Positions 7,842-16,746 are shown, counted from the stretch's first letter. The stretch is 64,000 nt of DNA from Archangium violaceum (GCF_016887565.1 NZ_CP069396.1:13126001-13190000), one strand, 5' to 3'. Numbers and translations are program-made. Notes: generated by a model not told the origin, from the sequence alone.

Positions 7842-9177
7842 TGTCCACCCCCAGGCCCAGGGAGGCGAAGGCGCCCGGGTGCAGGGCCCCGTCCGGCTGC
7901 GGGTACAGCAGGGTGCCGCCCTCGGCCAGCGCGTACAGCTTGTGGCCGAAGCGCCAGCGCACCTGGCCCGAGTACAGGTGGCGTGCCCCTGGCTGGCCCA
8001 GCCCCAACGCCAGCCCACTCAAGGCCACTTCCAGGTTGCGGTTGGCCAACTGCGCCGCGAGGCGCCCGTCCACATCCACCCGTCCCCAGCCAAACACCTC
8101 CGCGCCCAGGGAGAGGGACAGGTGGCGTTGCAGCAGCCCTCCCAGCCGCACCCCGTCCCAGGCCACCACCGCCTCGGCGTAGGTGGAAAAGCCCTCTGGG
8201 AAAGGCCCCTGTGCCTGCGGCAGCGCGGGGGAGCCCACCGCGTGCAGGCGCCCCAACTCGTAATCCGGGCCGAAGTACCCCTGGCGAAAGCCCCCGTGCT
8301 GCCGCCGCACCTCCAGCCGCAGCTTCATGTCCAGGGTGGCGGAGAGGACATCCACCCCCACGCCGGACACCGCCCCCCAGGCGCCACCCACACCCGGGCG
8401 GCCTCCCCAGCCGCCCAGCACGTGCAGCTCGAAGCCCGGGCGCACCACCAACACCGCCGTCCCGTCCAGGTGGGCCAGCGTCACCGGAGGAGAAGCACCT
8501 CCGGCCCTACCCCAGTCATGCACCGCCGACAGCCCCAGGGTGTAGCGGCCCCGCTGCCGTGGTGGGCCGGTGAAGAGGTGCTGCAAGTCCACCTCGGCCT
8601 GGGCGCCCATGAGGCGCGCGCCCAGCACGTCCGAGGCGAAGGCCTCCACGTAGAGGGGGCCGAGGGTGCCGGTGAGGGAGGCGCCAGCCGGGTGGTAGTC
8701 CGGGTTGGCGCGGTTGGAGTAGCGGCGCACCAGGTGCCCGGAGAGGAGGCTGTATCCCTCCAGGGCACCCACCCATAGGCCCACAGGGGAAGTGTCCGAG
8801 CCCAGCTTGAGGGCATGCATCAACTGCCCCCAGTCCGAGAGGCTGTCCCAGTCCTCCCGGCGCACCAGCCCAGCGCCCAGCTCGCCGCCTGCCAGCCGCA
8901 GCCGCACCGGGGCGCCCAGGTTGAGGCCGATCGCTTCGCCGCCGTCCACAACCAGCATGGGCGTCAGTTGGGCATAACCCTCCACTCCGCCCACGCCGCC
9001 GCTCGGCAGCAGCGCCAGCCCGGTGGCCTCCAGGCGGGTCAGGTAGCGCCACCCATCTGTTGAGTATGTCGGGGGCGGTGGAGGCATGGCCTCACCGGAG
9101 GTGGAGTCGGCCTGTCCTGCCTGGGACAGCAGCACCAGCACCAGCACCAGCAATGTGGAAGTCATCGGCGCCCCCAA
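7831..9177 (-). CDS. Outer-membrane beta-barrel protein, first gene of toxin operon (SitB-like candidate)
   Basis: 448 aa. Starts with a Sec signal (residues about 1-23, hydrophobic 'TLLVLVLVLLSQAGQA'), followed by a Pro linker and many alternating amphipathic, Gly-rich strands ('GWRYLTRLEATGLALLPSGG', 'RYTLGLSAVHDWGR', 'VRWRFGHKLYALAEGGTLLY'), ending 'ASLGLGVDNAR'. This is typical of outer-membrane barrels. It leads an operon in which the lipoprotein toxin start overlaps its stop by 11 bp. In myxobacterial sitBAI loci an accessory sitB precedes sitA, so this may be the delivery accessory; that is inference from order only. The promoter should lie in 9178-9280. Confidence 0.65.
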   Translation of the reverse strand: MGAPMTSTLLVLVLVLLSQAGQADSTSGEAMPPPPPTYSTDGWRYLTRLEATGLALLPSGGVGGVEGYAQLTPMLVVDGGEAIGLNLGAPVRLRLAGGELGAGLVRREDWDSLSDWGQLMHALKLGSDTSPVGLWVGALEGYSLLSGHLVRRYSNRANPDYHPAGASLTGTLGPLYVEAFASDVLGARLMGAQAEVDLQHLFTGPPRQRGRYTLGLSAVHDWGRAGGASPPVTLAHLDGTAVLVVRPGFELHVLGGWGGRPGVGGAWGAVSGVGVDVLSATLDMKLRLEVRRQHGGFRQGYFGPDYELGRLHAVGSPALPQAQGPFPEGFSTYAEAVVAWDGVRLGGLLQRHLSLSLGAEVFGWGRVDVDGRLAAQLANRNLEVALSGLALGLGQPGARHLYSGQVRWRFGHKLYALAEGGTLLYPQPDGALHPGAFASLGLGVDNAR

Positions 9178-9474
9178 CAGCGGACCCCGAGACTAGCAGA
9201 ACTCTTCTGAAATCCGGAGAGACGGGAGATAGCGGGCGAAATACTACTTCGCAGGTCCGAAGCGCCATCTTACTCCTTACAGCATGTTTCGCCCGTTCTT
9301 TCGGGCCTTACTGCTCCGCGACTGGGCCGACGCGAGCGCACATCGCGCCAAGCGCGGCGACCGGTCCATCAACACTCTCGACCCAGCGGTGCTCTTGGAG
9401 GCTGCCGGAGGGCACCCAGCTTCGTTTGTTGCATACTGGTTCGTCGCGTGCGCACTCCTCGCGCCCGTGCCTCC
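9178..9474. other. Intergenic region between toxin operon and immunity remnant
   Basis: Contains the upstream region of the minus-strand toxin operon. It is noticeably less GC-rich than its surroundings near 9190-9290. Inverted repeat arms GGGCGAAA (about 9235) and TTTCGCCC (about 9287) flank a stretch that could hold the operon promoter. A plus-strand open frame starts at 9284 but shows no recognisable protein before the immunity-like remnant. No other gene seen. Confidence 0.35.
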
Positions 9475-9878
9475 TCTGGAGACGCTGGCGGCGGAGCTTC
9501 CCCTCGACGTTATTGAGGCGACCTGGCCCTACAACCTCCTGGAGCGAGTCTCCAATGGAGGTTGTGGCCCGTGAGTACGTGCGCGAGAGGGCAAAAGCGC
9601 GCCTTCTCGCGCTGGAGGCGGTGGGCAACGGCACGCCCGCGGACTCGTTACCAAGGGGGGCCGGGTCGGCGTGTGCTCGGCCTCGAGTCGCGCATGCTGC
9701 CAAGGCAGTTTCCCACCTCCTTCTGCGACGTGCGGCTCGTCACCGTAAAGGCCCTGCTGCCTGCGGAGCTGGAATACGTGTCGAGTGCGGCGAGGCGGGC
9801 ATGGACGCACCGGCGCGGCGCTTCGCGCAGACCGGGGAGGAGCACGTCTCCCGCGCCAAACGGCAGGCGGTGGTGTAG
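9475..9878 (+). pseudogene. Broken Imm11-Sufu immunity gene, C-terminal remnant
   Basis: Matches the last 135 or so residues of the protein at 67-1323, but spread over three frames: 'ELPLDVIEATWPYNLLERVS', then 'VVAREYVRERAKARLLALEA', then 'GLESRMLPRQFPTSFCDVRL' and 'VTVKALLPAELEYV', and finally 'RRFAQTGEEHVSRAKRQAVV' before TAG. At least three frame changes separate the segments and no start or N-terminal Imm11 domain is present. It is a decayed relative of the intact gene, on the opposite strand 8 kb away, pointing to past toxin-immunity turnover at this locus. Confidence 0.7.
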
Positions 9879-10078
9879 CCGGCACGTCCGGAAGCCCCCT
9901 CGGACAGGGGGCACCACGGCGGCCCCGTACCCACGGCCGCACACGGTCGCCGAAGACGGCGCATCCACCAGCGCTGCGGGTAATGCGTGGGCCGGGACTC
10001 ATGCTATCGCGGGTGTAACCCGCCGCGAGCGGCTGAACGCGCGCGCAGTACAACTCAAGAACCAATAGGGAGTCCGCC

Positions 10079-10521
10079 GTGGAATCACTCGACCTGACAC
10101 CGCAGCTCTACTTGGAGATCATCGACAACAGGCCGCAGGTGTGCTGCCCAACGTGCTGAAGGGATGGTGCAAGCTGGCCTCCGCGCAGCCTGACGGCATC
10201 CACGCCAAGCTGTTCCGCAATGCGGAGTCGGCGTTGGCCGAAAGCCAGTTGGATGTGGTGCTACATCACGTTCGAACTGCACGAGACGGCAACTACGATG
10301 CCAAGAAGCACCTTGCGACCCTGTAGGGGCGCCAGAATGTGGAGCAAGTGTGCTCCGCCAGCGCTGCCGAGCTTCCCGCTATGGTTCGAAGGATTCGCGC
10401 GTTCCAGCCGCATCGCCGCATCGAAACGGCGCGACCGGCTAGCGGCATCGAAGACGCATCGGACCTCCCCAAAGAAGCCAAAAAAGTAGACGAGCCACTG
10501 ATTCGACCCTGCTTTCGTTGA
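10079..10521 (+). pseudogene. Broken small gene (frameshift plus in-frame amber codon)
   Basis: A GTG at 10079 follows TAGGGAG and begins 'ESLDLTPQLYLEIIDNRPQ'. The frame closes at 10157, but the protein continues in another frame as 'VLPNVLKGWCKLASAQPDGI' and 'LFRNAESALAESQLDVVLHH', reaches a TAG at 10324, and reads on in the same frame through 'VEQVCSASAAELPAMVRRIR' to a TGA at 10519-10521. A single-base shift near 10138 plus one amber codon would account for the loss. Composition is less GC-biased than flanking genes. No family recognised. It could be an immunity gene relic given the location. Confidence 0.45.
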
Positions 10522-10562
10522 TGCCGTCCCCGTTCACCTGTCCATCCCATAAGGAGCTTTTC

Positions 10563-10952
10563 ATGACCATCTACAACACTCCTACGATGAGCCACCTCTG
10601 GCGCGCCGCACACGAGGGCGCTGAGATCCCGCCCGGTAGTCTCGCGGAACGTTTGGCGCGGGCATGCGGTGGCGCGAGCGCGGCTATTGACTCCATCGCC
10701 GCCGCCATCACCTCCATGGAGAGGCCGCCCGCGACAGTAGCACTTCCGAGTGTGCCGGACGCCTCGGTGCAGGTGCGGCCGAGCTCAATACTCCTAATCC
10801 TTCCAGCTACCGCGTCACAGAGAGACCGAGAGGTTGCCGTGGAGGTAGCCGGAGAGTTAGCGCTGACGCCGAGCCCTGGCTCATCCTGGGCCCGTGCACC
10901 GGAGAATGAGGGGTGGGTTGTGCGGCGCCTTACCCTCGACAAAGTCGCCTAG
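10563..10952 (+). CDS. Hypothetical protein
   Basis: 129 aa from the ATG at 10563, chosen because AAGGAG sits 6 nt upstream, whereas the in-frame ATG at 10518 has no such site. The sequence (MTIYNTPTMSHLWRAAHEG...) is soluble, moderately acidic, with no signal peptide or membrane segment. Codon use is less GC3-extreme than in the housekeeping genes of the window, like the neighbouring broken genes, suggesting acquired DNA. No family recognised. It directly follows a broken gene and could have formed an operon with it. Confidence 0.5.
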   Translation: MTIYNTPTMSHLWRAAHEGAEIPPGSLAERLARACGGASAAIDSIAAAITSMERPPATVALPSVPDASVQVRPSSILLILPATASQRDREVAVEVAGELALTPSPGSSWARAPENEGWVVRRLTLDKVA

Positions 10953-11129
10953 AGTGAAGGGCCAAGCCCGGCGTGCACCCGTCCTGCGTCGATGGCTACA
11001 CGGGACCCATCCGGTCCCCTGCTCCTCGGGACCTCCCGGTGGCCACCGCACTTACCCGTGCGAGGCACTTCCCGGAGATCGGTGGGCGCTCCACCCCTTG
11101 AGGCTCGGCATAGCTCGCAGTGGCCGTGC

Positions 11130-12062
11130 TCATGGTCCCGCCTTCTGGCTCACCGGGAACGTGACGTTCCCGACGGTGACGGTACGGGGCCCCTGTTCTT
11201 CCCACAGCTTGAGGGTGCAGGGACAGCTGAGCTGATCCGCTGGCTTCTCAGCGCCCACCACGACAAGGCCAGTCGTGCCGGAATCAACGGCCAACTCCTG
11301 CCACACCGAAAGCGCTATCTCCGCGCCCGTCGTGTCCTTCAACACGGCGCCCTCCGCTCTCCAGGACTCGGTGCCAGGGTTGCTGAGTCCAAGCCTTACC
11401 GCCAGTCTTCCCTCATGGCTGTAGCTCCGGGCCCTTTCTGTCCAGAGAGCGTTTGCCGGGTGGTGATTCAAGTCCAGCCAGATGTCTTTTGACACAACGG
11501 CGCCTCGACGCTCCAACCACGCGGCTCCCATGAGTCCGCCCGGCTCTTTGCGCTCGACCAGAAGCCGCGCCTTGTCCTCCTGACACTGGCGCGCTTCGGC
11601 CTGTGCCTCGGTTGCCTCTTTCTTGAGCGCGTCCGCAGGGTGCGGCTGGCGGAATACCTCCACGCGCCTTGCCCCCCTCGCCGCGTGGCCCACCAGCCAG
11701 AAGCTCGCACTTGCCGGGGCTGCACCATCCGCGAATCGCACTGTGACCTTTATCCGTTCCCCTGGAAGGTAGTTTTCCTTGGGAATGACAAGGACACTCC
11801 GATCCTCCTGGCCCTGGGCCCAATCCGCCAAGCGGCCTTCTGGCTGAAACTCCACTGCTCTCGGCGCCAGGTGGGAGTCAAAGACCAATGTCGTCGGCTC
11901 GTCCGGGCTGACGCACACTTCGGGTGCCTGCTCCATGGAGTCCGCCACCAAGTCAATGCGGGGCTTCGCGGCGCAGTGCGGATGGAGGGGGGGCTCGGCG
12001 GCCTCTGCCGCGCCAGCGAGGAGAACCAGCGCCAGGAAAGCGCCGGGAGACAGAAGCAGCAC
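11130..12062 (-). CDS. DUF2381 (TIGR02268) family secreted protein
   Basis: 310 aa with a Sec signal (MLLLSPGAFLALVLLAGAAEA, cleavage near AEA-AEP). The rest matches the Myxococcus paralogous family TIGR02268/DUF2381: 'EVCVSPDEPTTLVFDS', 'VEFQPEGRLADW', 'DRSVLVIPKENYLPGERIKV' and a charged coiled segment ('QAEARQCQEDKARLL'), then the C-terminal beta-rich half. Proteins of this family are exported, have no known biochemical function, and are repeatedly found beside Ser/Thr kinases in myxobacteria. Here the gene lies 120 bp downstream of such a kinase on the same strand, so the two probably form a functional pair. Confidence 0.8.
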   Translation of the reverse strand: MLLLSPGAFLALVLLAGAAEAAEPPLHPHCAAKPRIDLVADSMEQAPEVCVSPDEPTTLVFDSHLAPRAVEFQPEGRLADWAQGQEDRSVLVIPKENYLPGERIKVTVRFADGAAPASASFWLVGHAARGARRVEVFRQPHPADALKKEATEAQAEARQCQEDKARLLVERKEPGGLMGAAWLERRGAVVSKDIWLDLNHHPANALWTERARSYSHEGRLAVRLGLSNPGTESWRAEGAVLKDTTGAEIALSVWQELAVDSGTTGLVVVGAEKPADQLSCPCTLKLWEEQGPRTVTVGNVTFPVSQKAGP

Positions 12063-12182
12063 GGGAATTCAACCTCCAAAGGCACGGGGTAGCCTCCGGC
12101 AACCGGCGTGGCCCCCCTGTTGGATCCAACGGTGCAACGATCGAGCGCACACCGCACCAGCCCTACCGGGCGGCACTCGCCA

Positions 12183-14378
12183 TTACCTGCTCTTTCCGAA
12201 GACGGGAAAGCGCGTAGCACTTTTCATGTTGCCCGGCCTGCTTTCAGGTGTGGGGCACTCACCCAGTCCTACGGGGCAAGTCGAGCCATCAGGCCAGGCT
12301 CCCGGAGCGTCTCGAGCAATGACCACACAAACGGGGTAGGTCCCACCGCCTGGAATCCGCGCCTGGGTGAAGGTGCCGTAGAAACGGTTCTCCCCAAGCT
12401 GCATCGTCCCAGAAAGCAAGGTGCCCCCAGGCAGATCGCCAATTCCAAATCCTGACACCACGACGTTGGCAGGGCCTTCATGCACGGTTGCCCTCTCCGT
12501 GTTCCTCCCCTCATACCCTTGCAGCACGACGTCTCCGCTATGCCCGCCAATGTCAAACCGGGCGTGCGTCTCGCGCCAACCCGCCGGGCATTCGACAGGC
12601 TCGGGAGTGGGACGCACCTGGGCACCAGAGCAGCCCGTGAGAATGATGGTGCAGACACCGGCCGCCGTGCATACCTTCTGGGGAATGGGAATACAGCGCC
12701 GGGCCTTGTTCGGCGACTGGGGCGTGAGCTTCTCTTCGGGCTTCGGGCGGGAATCTTTCTTTCGAGACATGGCGGTAGGAAGAGGCGCGGGGGGTTGGGC
12801 CCTGTCGGGCGCCGCGTCTGATTCAGATTCGGCAAGGTTTCCCGGTCGCGCCACTTCACGGAAAGATATGGCCTGAGTCGTCACCTCCCCCTGGGCGGAT
12901 GCGTCAGGTGGGGAGGTGGTCCCGTCCGCCACGGAGGCGGGCGTGGCATCCGGCTCGGGCCCCGACGCGCTCAGCGAACCCACCACCAGCGCCACCGCCA
13001 CCGTGAGCCCCACCACCAGCGCCAGGGAAAGCCGCTCGACCCTTTCCACCCGCAAGGGGCGTACGTCCTGGTCCCGCCCTGGCCCTGCTCCGTCAGCCAC
13101 CGCCGGCACGGCGGGCGCCTCCGGGCACTGCGTTCCCTCGGCTGTTTTTGTCTCTCGCGAGGCGTTCGTTTCCGCCGGCACGGCGGGCGCGGGGGGAATG
13201 GCCACGGTTGGCTCCGCGGGTGGTGCGGCTGTCTCTTCCCGCGCCGGCGGCTCTTCCTCCGGCCACCAGCCGCGCCGGGGCTCGTGGGCCATCCACTGCT
13301 GTTCCTCCTCCGGTTTCCCGTCGGACTCCCCGCTCGCCTCCGGGGGCTCCATCAACGGCACGTCCCAGCTCGCGTCCCCCTCGGCCTCGGCCAGCACCGC
13401 TTCCAGTGCCGCGCACAGCTCGTCATCCCCCTTGAAGCGCTCGCGCGGGTCCTTCGCCAGCATGCGCATACACAGCCGGCTCGCCGCCTCGGGGACGCGC
13501 GGGTTCAGGTCGTGGGGCGCCCTGGGCGTATTCTGCGATATCCGGTCGTGCAGCCCCTGCTCCATCCGGTCGCCGAAGGGCATTTCATCCGTCAGCAGCC
13601 AGTACAGCAGCACCCCCATCGCCCACAACTCGTCGGAGAGCGTGTATGTGTATGTGATTTCTTCTGTCTCGCCCCTCAGGAATTTGATCATCTCGGGGCT
13701 GCGATACTCGGGTGTCCCGGGCGGCACACGGCCCGGCTTCGTCTCCGTGGGCACTCCCTTCATCGCCCCGAATCCGAAATCGATCACCACCGGCTCGCCG
13801 TCGTCGGCGCGGATCATGATGTTCGTTTCCTTCAGGTCCCGGTGCAGCACTTCGAGCCGGTGCACCTCCCGCATGGCTCGCGCGACCTTCAGGAACGTGT
13901 GCACCCCCACCCGGGCCGTGGGGTTGATGCTCTGCGCCCACTGGTCCATCGTCAGCCCGGGGACGTAGTCCATGACGATGTAGGGGTAGCCCAGGTCCGG
14001 GTGGGGCCACCTCTCGCACGCGCGAAAGCCCACCACGTTCGGCAGCTGCAGGCGGAGCATCAGCGTGATCTCCCGCCGGTTCCAGCCCGTCAGCTCCAGG
14101 TCCGCCAGGAACTTGATGGCGAAGAGTCGCTCGCCCCGCTCGGCCTTGTACACATGGCCCGAGCCTCCCTCTCCCAGCTTCTGGGTGATGATGTAGTCGC
14201 CTACCCGGGCGCCGATTCTTGGAAGGTGGATGACCAGGGTCGTGGACCTCCGTCCGGACGTCCGCGCGACCCTAGCAGAACCCGACTTTCGCGGTAGTGT
14301 CTCCGGGGTGGCCGGCATGTCTCCTCTTCCATCTCTCGACCCGACCTCTCCCGTGTCCTCCGAGGGCTTCCCCGACAC
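12183..14378 (-). CDS. Membrane Ser/Thr protein kinase (PknB-type)
   Basis: 731 aa. The kinase domain spans about residues 60-335, with the Gly loop GEGGSG (69-74), ATP lysine K89, catalytic HRDLKETN (179-186; D181) and DFG (200-202), all intact, so an active Hanks-type kinase is expected. A Pro/Glu-rich juxtamembrane stretch follows, then one transmembrane helix (about 451-470, 'SLALVVGLTVAVALVVGSLS') and an extracytoplasmic domain of about 260 residues with Cys residues and a beta-rich end. That domain has the character of a sensor. The DUF2381 gene downstream may encode an interaction partner. An alternative start is the Met at residue 21. Confidence 0.85.
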   Translation of the reverse strand: MSGKPSEDTGEVGSRDGRGDMPATPETLPRKSGSARVARTSGRRSTTLVIHLPRIGARVGDYIITQKLGEGGSGHVYKAERGERLFAIKFLADLELTGWNRREITLMLRLQLPNVVGFRACERWPHPDLGYPYIVMDYVPGLTMDQWAQSINPTARVGVHTFLKVARAMREVHRLEVLHRDLKETNIMIRADDGEPVVIDFGFGAMKGVPTETKPGRVPPGTPEYRSPEMIKFLRGETEEITYTYTLSDELWAMGVLLYWLLTDEMPFGDRMEQGLHDRISQNTPRAPHDLNPRVPEAASRLCMRMLAKDPRERFKGDDELCAALEAVLAEAEGDASWDVPLMEPPEASGESDGKPEEEQQWMAHEPRRGWWPEEEPPAREETAAPPAEPTVAIPPAPAVPAETNASRETKTAEGTQCPEAPAVPAVADGAGPGRDQDVRPLRVERVERLSLALVVGLTVAVALVVGSLSASGPEPDATPASVADGTTSPPDASAQGEVTTQAISFREVARPGNLAESESDAAPDRAQPPAPLPTAMSRKKDSRPKPEEKLTPQSPNKARRCIPIPQKVCTAAGVCTIILTGCSGAQVRPTPEPVECPAGWRETHARFDIGGHSGDVVLQGYEGRNTERATVHEGPANVVVSGFGIGDLPGGTLLSGTMQLGENRFYGTFTQARIPGGGTYPVCVVIARDAPGAWPDGSTCPVGLGECPTPESRPGNMKSATRFPVFGKSR

Positions 14379-14406
14379 CGGCCACCGGCAGGAGCACGGG
14401 GATGGA

Positions 14407-14442
14407 TACCCTCACCCCGGCCCTCTCCCAGAGGGAGAGGGA
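14407..14442. repeat. Dispersed palindromic repeat, copy 1
   Basis: TACCCTCACCCCG followed by the palindromic core CTCTCCCAGAGGGAGAGG. Lies between the kinase start and the MFS gene start; 14379-14669 is otherwise without a recognisable gene. Confidence 0.85.
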
Positions 14443-14669
14443 GTGCTGCGCGGTCCGTCATGCCTCGGCACTCCGGTACGTCCCTCTCTCCTGGGCCCGA
14501 TCACTCCCATCCCTGGTGTGGTTCGTGATTTGTTTGTGTTCATAGGAATTCGTCACGGCTGAAGGCTTGCCGGAAGCCCACCAGCCGGGTCGACGAGCAT
14601 GCGCTCCTAGACGTGTGCGCAGGTGCCCACCGAGCGTGCGTCACCCGGATGCGTTACAAGGGATGCGCC

Positions 14670-15971
14670 GTGCGAGCCCTCCACCTGTCTCGTTTCTCTT
14701 CGCTCCGCGCTTTCGGGCACCGGGATTTCGTCCACGTCTGGTCCGGCGCGCTCGTGTCCAACATCGGCACCTGGATGGAGCTGATCGCCCTGGGCGTGTT
14801 CGTCACCACCGTGACGGGCCGCGCCGAGGCCACCGGTGGCATCGCCGCCCTCACCTACATCCCCGCCGTGGTGCTCTCTCCCGTGGGCGGCGCGCTCGCC
14901 GATCGCTTCGATCGGCGCGCCTACGTCGCCCTGGGCACCCTCGTGCAGGCGCTGCTGGCCGCCATCCTCACGGTGCTCGCCTTCACCGGCCGCCTCACCG
15001 TGCCCGCCGTGGCCGTCATCTCCTTCTTCAACGGCTGCGCCAGCACCCTCATCGGCCCCGCTTTCTCCGCCCTCATCTCCGAGGTCGTCCCTCCCGAGGA
15101 CCTCCACAGCGCCTTCAGCCTCAACTCGGCCCAGTACAACCTGGGGCGCATCATCGGCCCCATGCTCGCCGCCCTGGTGCTCGCCACCGGCGGCCCCGCC
15201 TGGGCCCTGCTGTGCAACACCTTCTCCTTCCTCGCGGTGCTCGTCGCCCTGTGGCGCGTGCGTTCCTCCGGCCGCGAGGCCCCCCGCGCGCGCGAGGAGC
15301 TGTGGCCCGGCATCGTGCGCGGCATCCGCGTGGCCCGGCAGGACAGCGGCATCTTCCTGGTGATGATGGGGACGCTGGCGCTCTCCGTGCTGGTGGCCCC
15401 CTTCATCGGCCTGGTGCCCGTGTACGCCATTCGCGTCCTCAACCAGGGCGAGGTCGCCACTTCGCTGCTCGTCACCGCCCAGGGCGTGGGCGCGGTGTGC
15501 GCCGCGGTGATGCTCGGACCGCTGGTGGCGTGGATCGGCCGCAAGCGGTTGATGGAGTGGACCGTGCTGCTCATCGGCCCCATGGCGGCGCTGTTCTGGA
15601 TGGCGCCCACCCTGCACTCGGCGGCGCTGGCCATGGTCGGCCTGGGCGCGCTCTACATGGCCACGCTCACCGGCTTCAACACCACCTGCCAGCTGCGCGT
15701 GCCTCGCGAGCTCCAGGCCCGCATCAGCAGCCTCTACGGCATGATGCTCGGCGTGGGGTACGCGGTGGGGGTATGGTTGCAGGGGGCGCTGGCGGACCGC
15801 GTGGGCGTGCGCTTCGTCACCGCCAGCTGCGCGCTGCTCTTCCTCGCGCTCGTGCTCACGCTGCGCCTGCTGCGCCCGCGTGCCTTCGACGCCACGGAGA
15901 CTCCCAGGCAGCTCGTCCCCGCGGGCGCTCCGAGCCCCTCCGTCCAGCTCGAGGGGCCCGGGGACTTCTAG
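14670..15971 (+). CDS. MFS transporter (MFS_3 / enterobactin-exporter-like)
   Basis: About 433 aa with 10-12 hydrophobic helices. Family signs include the N-terminal 'SLRAFGHRDFVHVWSGALVS', the loop 'GGALADRFDRRAYV' (the MFS loop 2-3 GxLaDRxxRR motif) and 'PLVAWIGRKRLMEWTVLL' in the second half. This fits the MFS_3/EntS-like group of inner-membrane proton-driven exporters; substrate unknown. I prefer the GTG at 14670 because AAGGGA lies 6 nt upstream. The in-frame ATGs at 14649 and 14613 lack a good site but cannot be excluded. It is convergent with the next gene, with only 4 bp between stops, and stands alone rather than in an operon. Confidence 0.78.
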   Translation: MRALHLSRFSSLRAFGHRDFVHVWSGALVSNIGTWMELIALGVFVTTVTGRAEATGGIAALTYIPAVVLSPVGGALADRFDRRAYVALGTLVQALLAAILTVLAFTGRLTVPAVAVISFFNGCASTLIGPAFSALISEVVPPEDLHSAFSLNSAQYNLGRIIGPMLAALVLATGGPAWALLCNTFSFLAVLVALWRVRSSGREAPRAREELWPGIVRGIRVARQDSGIFLVMMGTLALSVLVAPFIGLVPVYAIRVLNQGEVATSLLVTAQGVGAVCAAVMLGPLVAWIGRKRLMEWTVLLIGPMAALFWMAPTLHSAALAMVGLGALYMATLTGFNTTCQLRVPRELQARISSLYGMMLGVGYAVGVWLQGALADRVGVRFVTASCALLFLALVLTLRLLRPRAFDATETPRQLVPAGAPSPSVQLEGPGDF

Positions 15972-15975
15972 CCGA

Positions 15976-16464
15976 CTACTTCGTCTCCACCGTGAGGACC
16001 ATCCACCGGTCCGTGGAGTGGTCGATGCGCAGGTTGCTCGCGCCGGACTCCTGGAGCTGCTGCACCACGCGCTCCAGGAACTGCAGCTGCTCCTGCGACG
16101 CGTCCACGAAGACGTTCTTCGGGCCGGCGCCCTTCGCCTTCGGCTTCTTCGCCGGCTGGGCGCTCGCGCCGTTCATCGGCTCGGACGAGGCCACGGCCTT
16201 CAGCCGCGACGCCGCGTCGTCCGCCGGCGTCTCGTTCTCGGACTCCGACTCGCTCGAGGTCTCCTCGGCCTTCTCCTCGGCGCTGTCCGCCTCGCTCAGG
16301 GCCTGCTCGCGCAGCTCGTTGAACGTCTTGGCGTTCAGCGAGGCACCGAACTTGTCCTTGTAGGCGTCCATCGCCTCGTTGCGGCTGATGTCCGGCTGCT
16401 TGCGGAAGAGCTCGAGCAGGAACGCGTGGCGCTCCTGAGCCTGGTCCTGGGAAATCCTTGCCAT
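15976..16464 (-). CDS. Conserved hypothetical protein with acidic low-complexity centre
   Basis: 162 aa from MARISQDQAQERHAFLLELF (ATG at 16464). The N-terminal 55 residues are helical ('FRKQPDISRNEAMDAYKDKF'), reminiscent of small DNA- or protein-binding helical domains. Residues about 60-105 are Glu/Ser/Ala-rich and probably disordered. The C-terminal 50 residues ('QEQLQFLERVVQQLQESGAS' then 'LRIDHSTDRWMVLTVE') are helix plus strand. The longer open frame to 16716 is rejected because it enters a terminator and Arg-rich non-coding sequence. Function unknown. The N-terminal pattern suggests a nucleoid or regulatory protein, but this is weak. Confidence 0.7.
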   Translation of the reverse strand: MARISQDQAQERHAFLLELFRKQPDISRNEAMDAYKDKFGASLNAKTFNELREQALSEADSAEEKAEETSSESESENETPADDAASRLKAVASSEPMNGASAQPAKKPKAKGAGPKNVFVDASQEQLQFLERVVQQLQESGASNLRIDHSTDRWMVLTVETK

Positions 16465-16661
16465 CGTTGGGGTCCTCGGTTTGCTGCGTACTGCACCACT
16501 GCGGAACGCAGGGCGGCGCAAACTACCCGAGCCCCGGGTGGAGCGGAAGTGGCCCCCGGCGAACCCCCACGACGGCCTCCGCCCCTCTTCACCGCTCGTG
16601 CGGAGTCCCCTCGCTCGCCGCCCGTTTCTCACCGGGTGGAACGGCTCCGGCACGAGGGCCG

Positions 16662-16706
16662 GGAAAAAAGAGAGGGCCAGCCTCCGGGACGAGGAGACCG
16701 GCCCTT
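16662..16706 (-). terminator. Rho-independent terminator of the 17118-16747 lipoprotein gene
   Basis: On the minus strand, downstream of the stop at 16747, an imperfect hairpin (AGGGCCGGTCTCC paired with GGAGGCTGGCCCT around a short loop, 16673-16706) is followed by CTCTTTTTT (16664-16672). This is the clearest intrinsic terminator in the window. Confidence 0.75.
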
Positions 16707-16746
16707 CGTGCCTCACGGCTCCGACACCCGGAGGTGCCGCGCGGGA

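Noticed and set aside
5496-8018. 840-aa form of the lipoprotein toxin
   Set aside because: The 59 extra N-terminal residues are Trp/Arg/Cys-rich shadow of the barrel gene. The ATG at 7841 gives a proper lipoprotein signal.
6243-8573. 776-aa plus-strand open frame
   Set aside because: Long antisense frame caused by high GC; becomes Pro/Arg/Ala low complexity and opposes the lipoprotein toxin and barrel genes.
12183-14378. RIP- or STAND-type defence kinase
   Set aside because: Domain order (kinase, one TM, external domain) and DUF2381 neighbour are those of ordinary myxobacterial membrane kinases.
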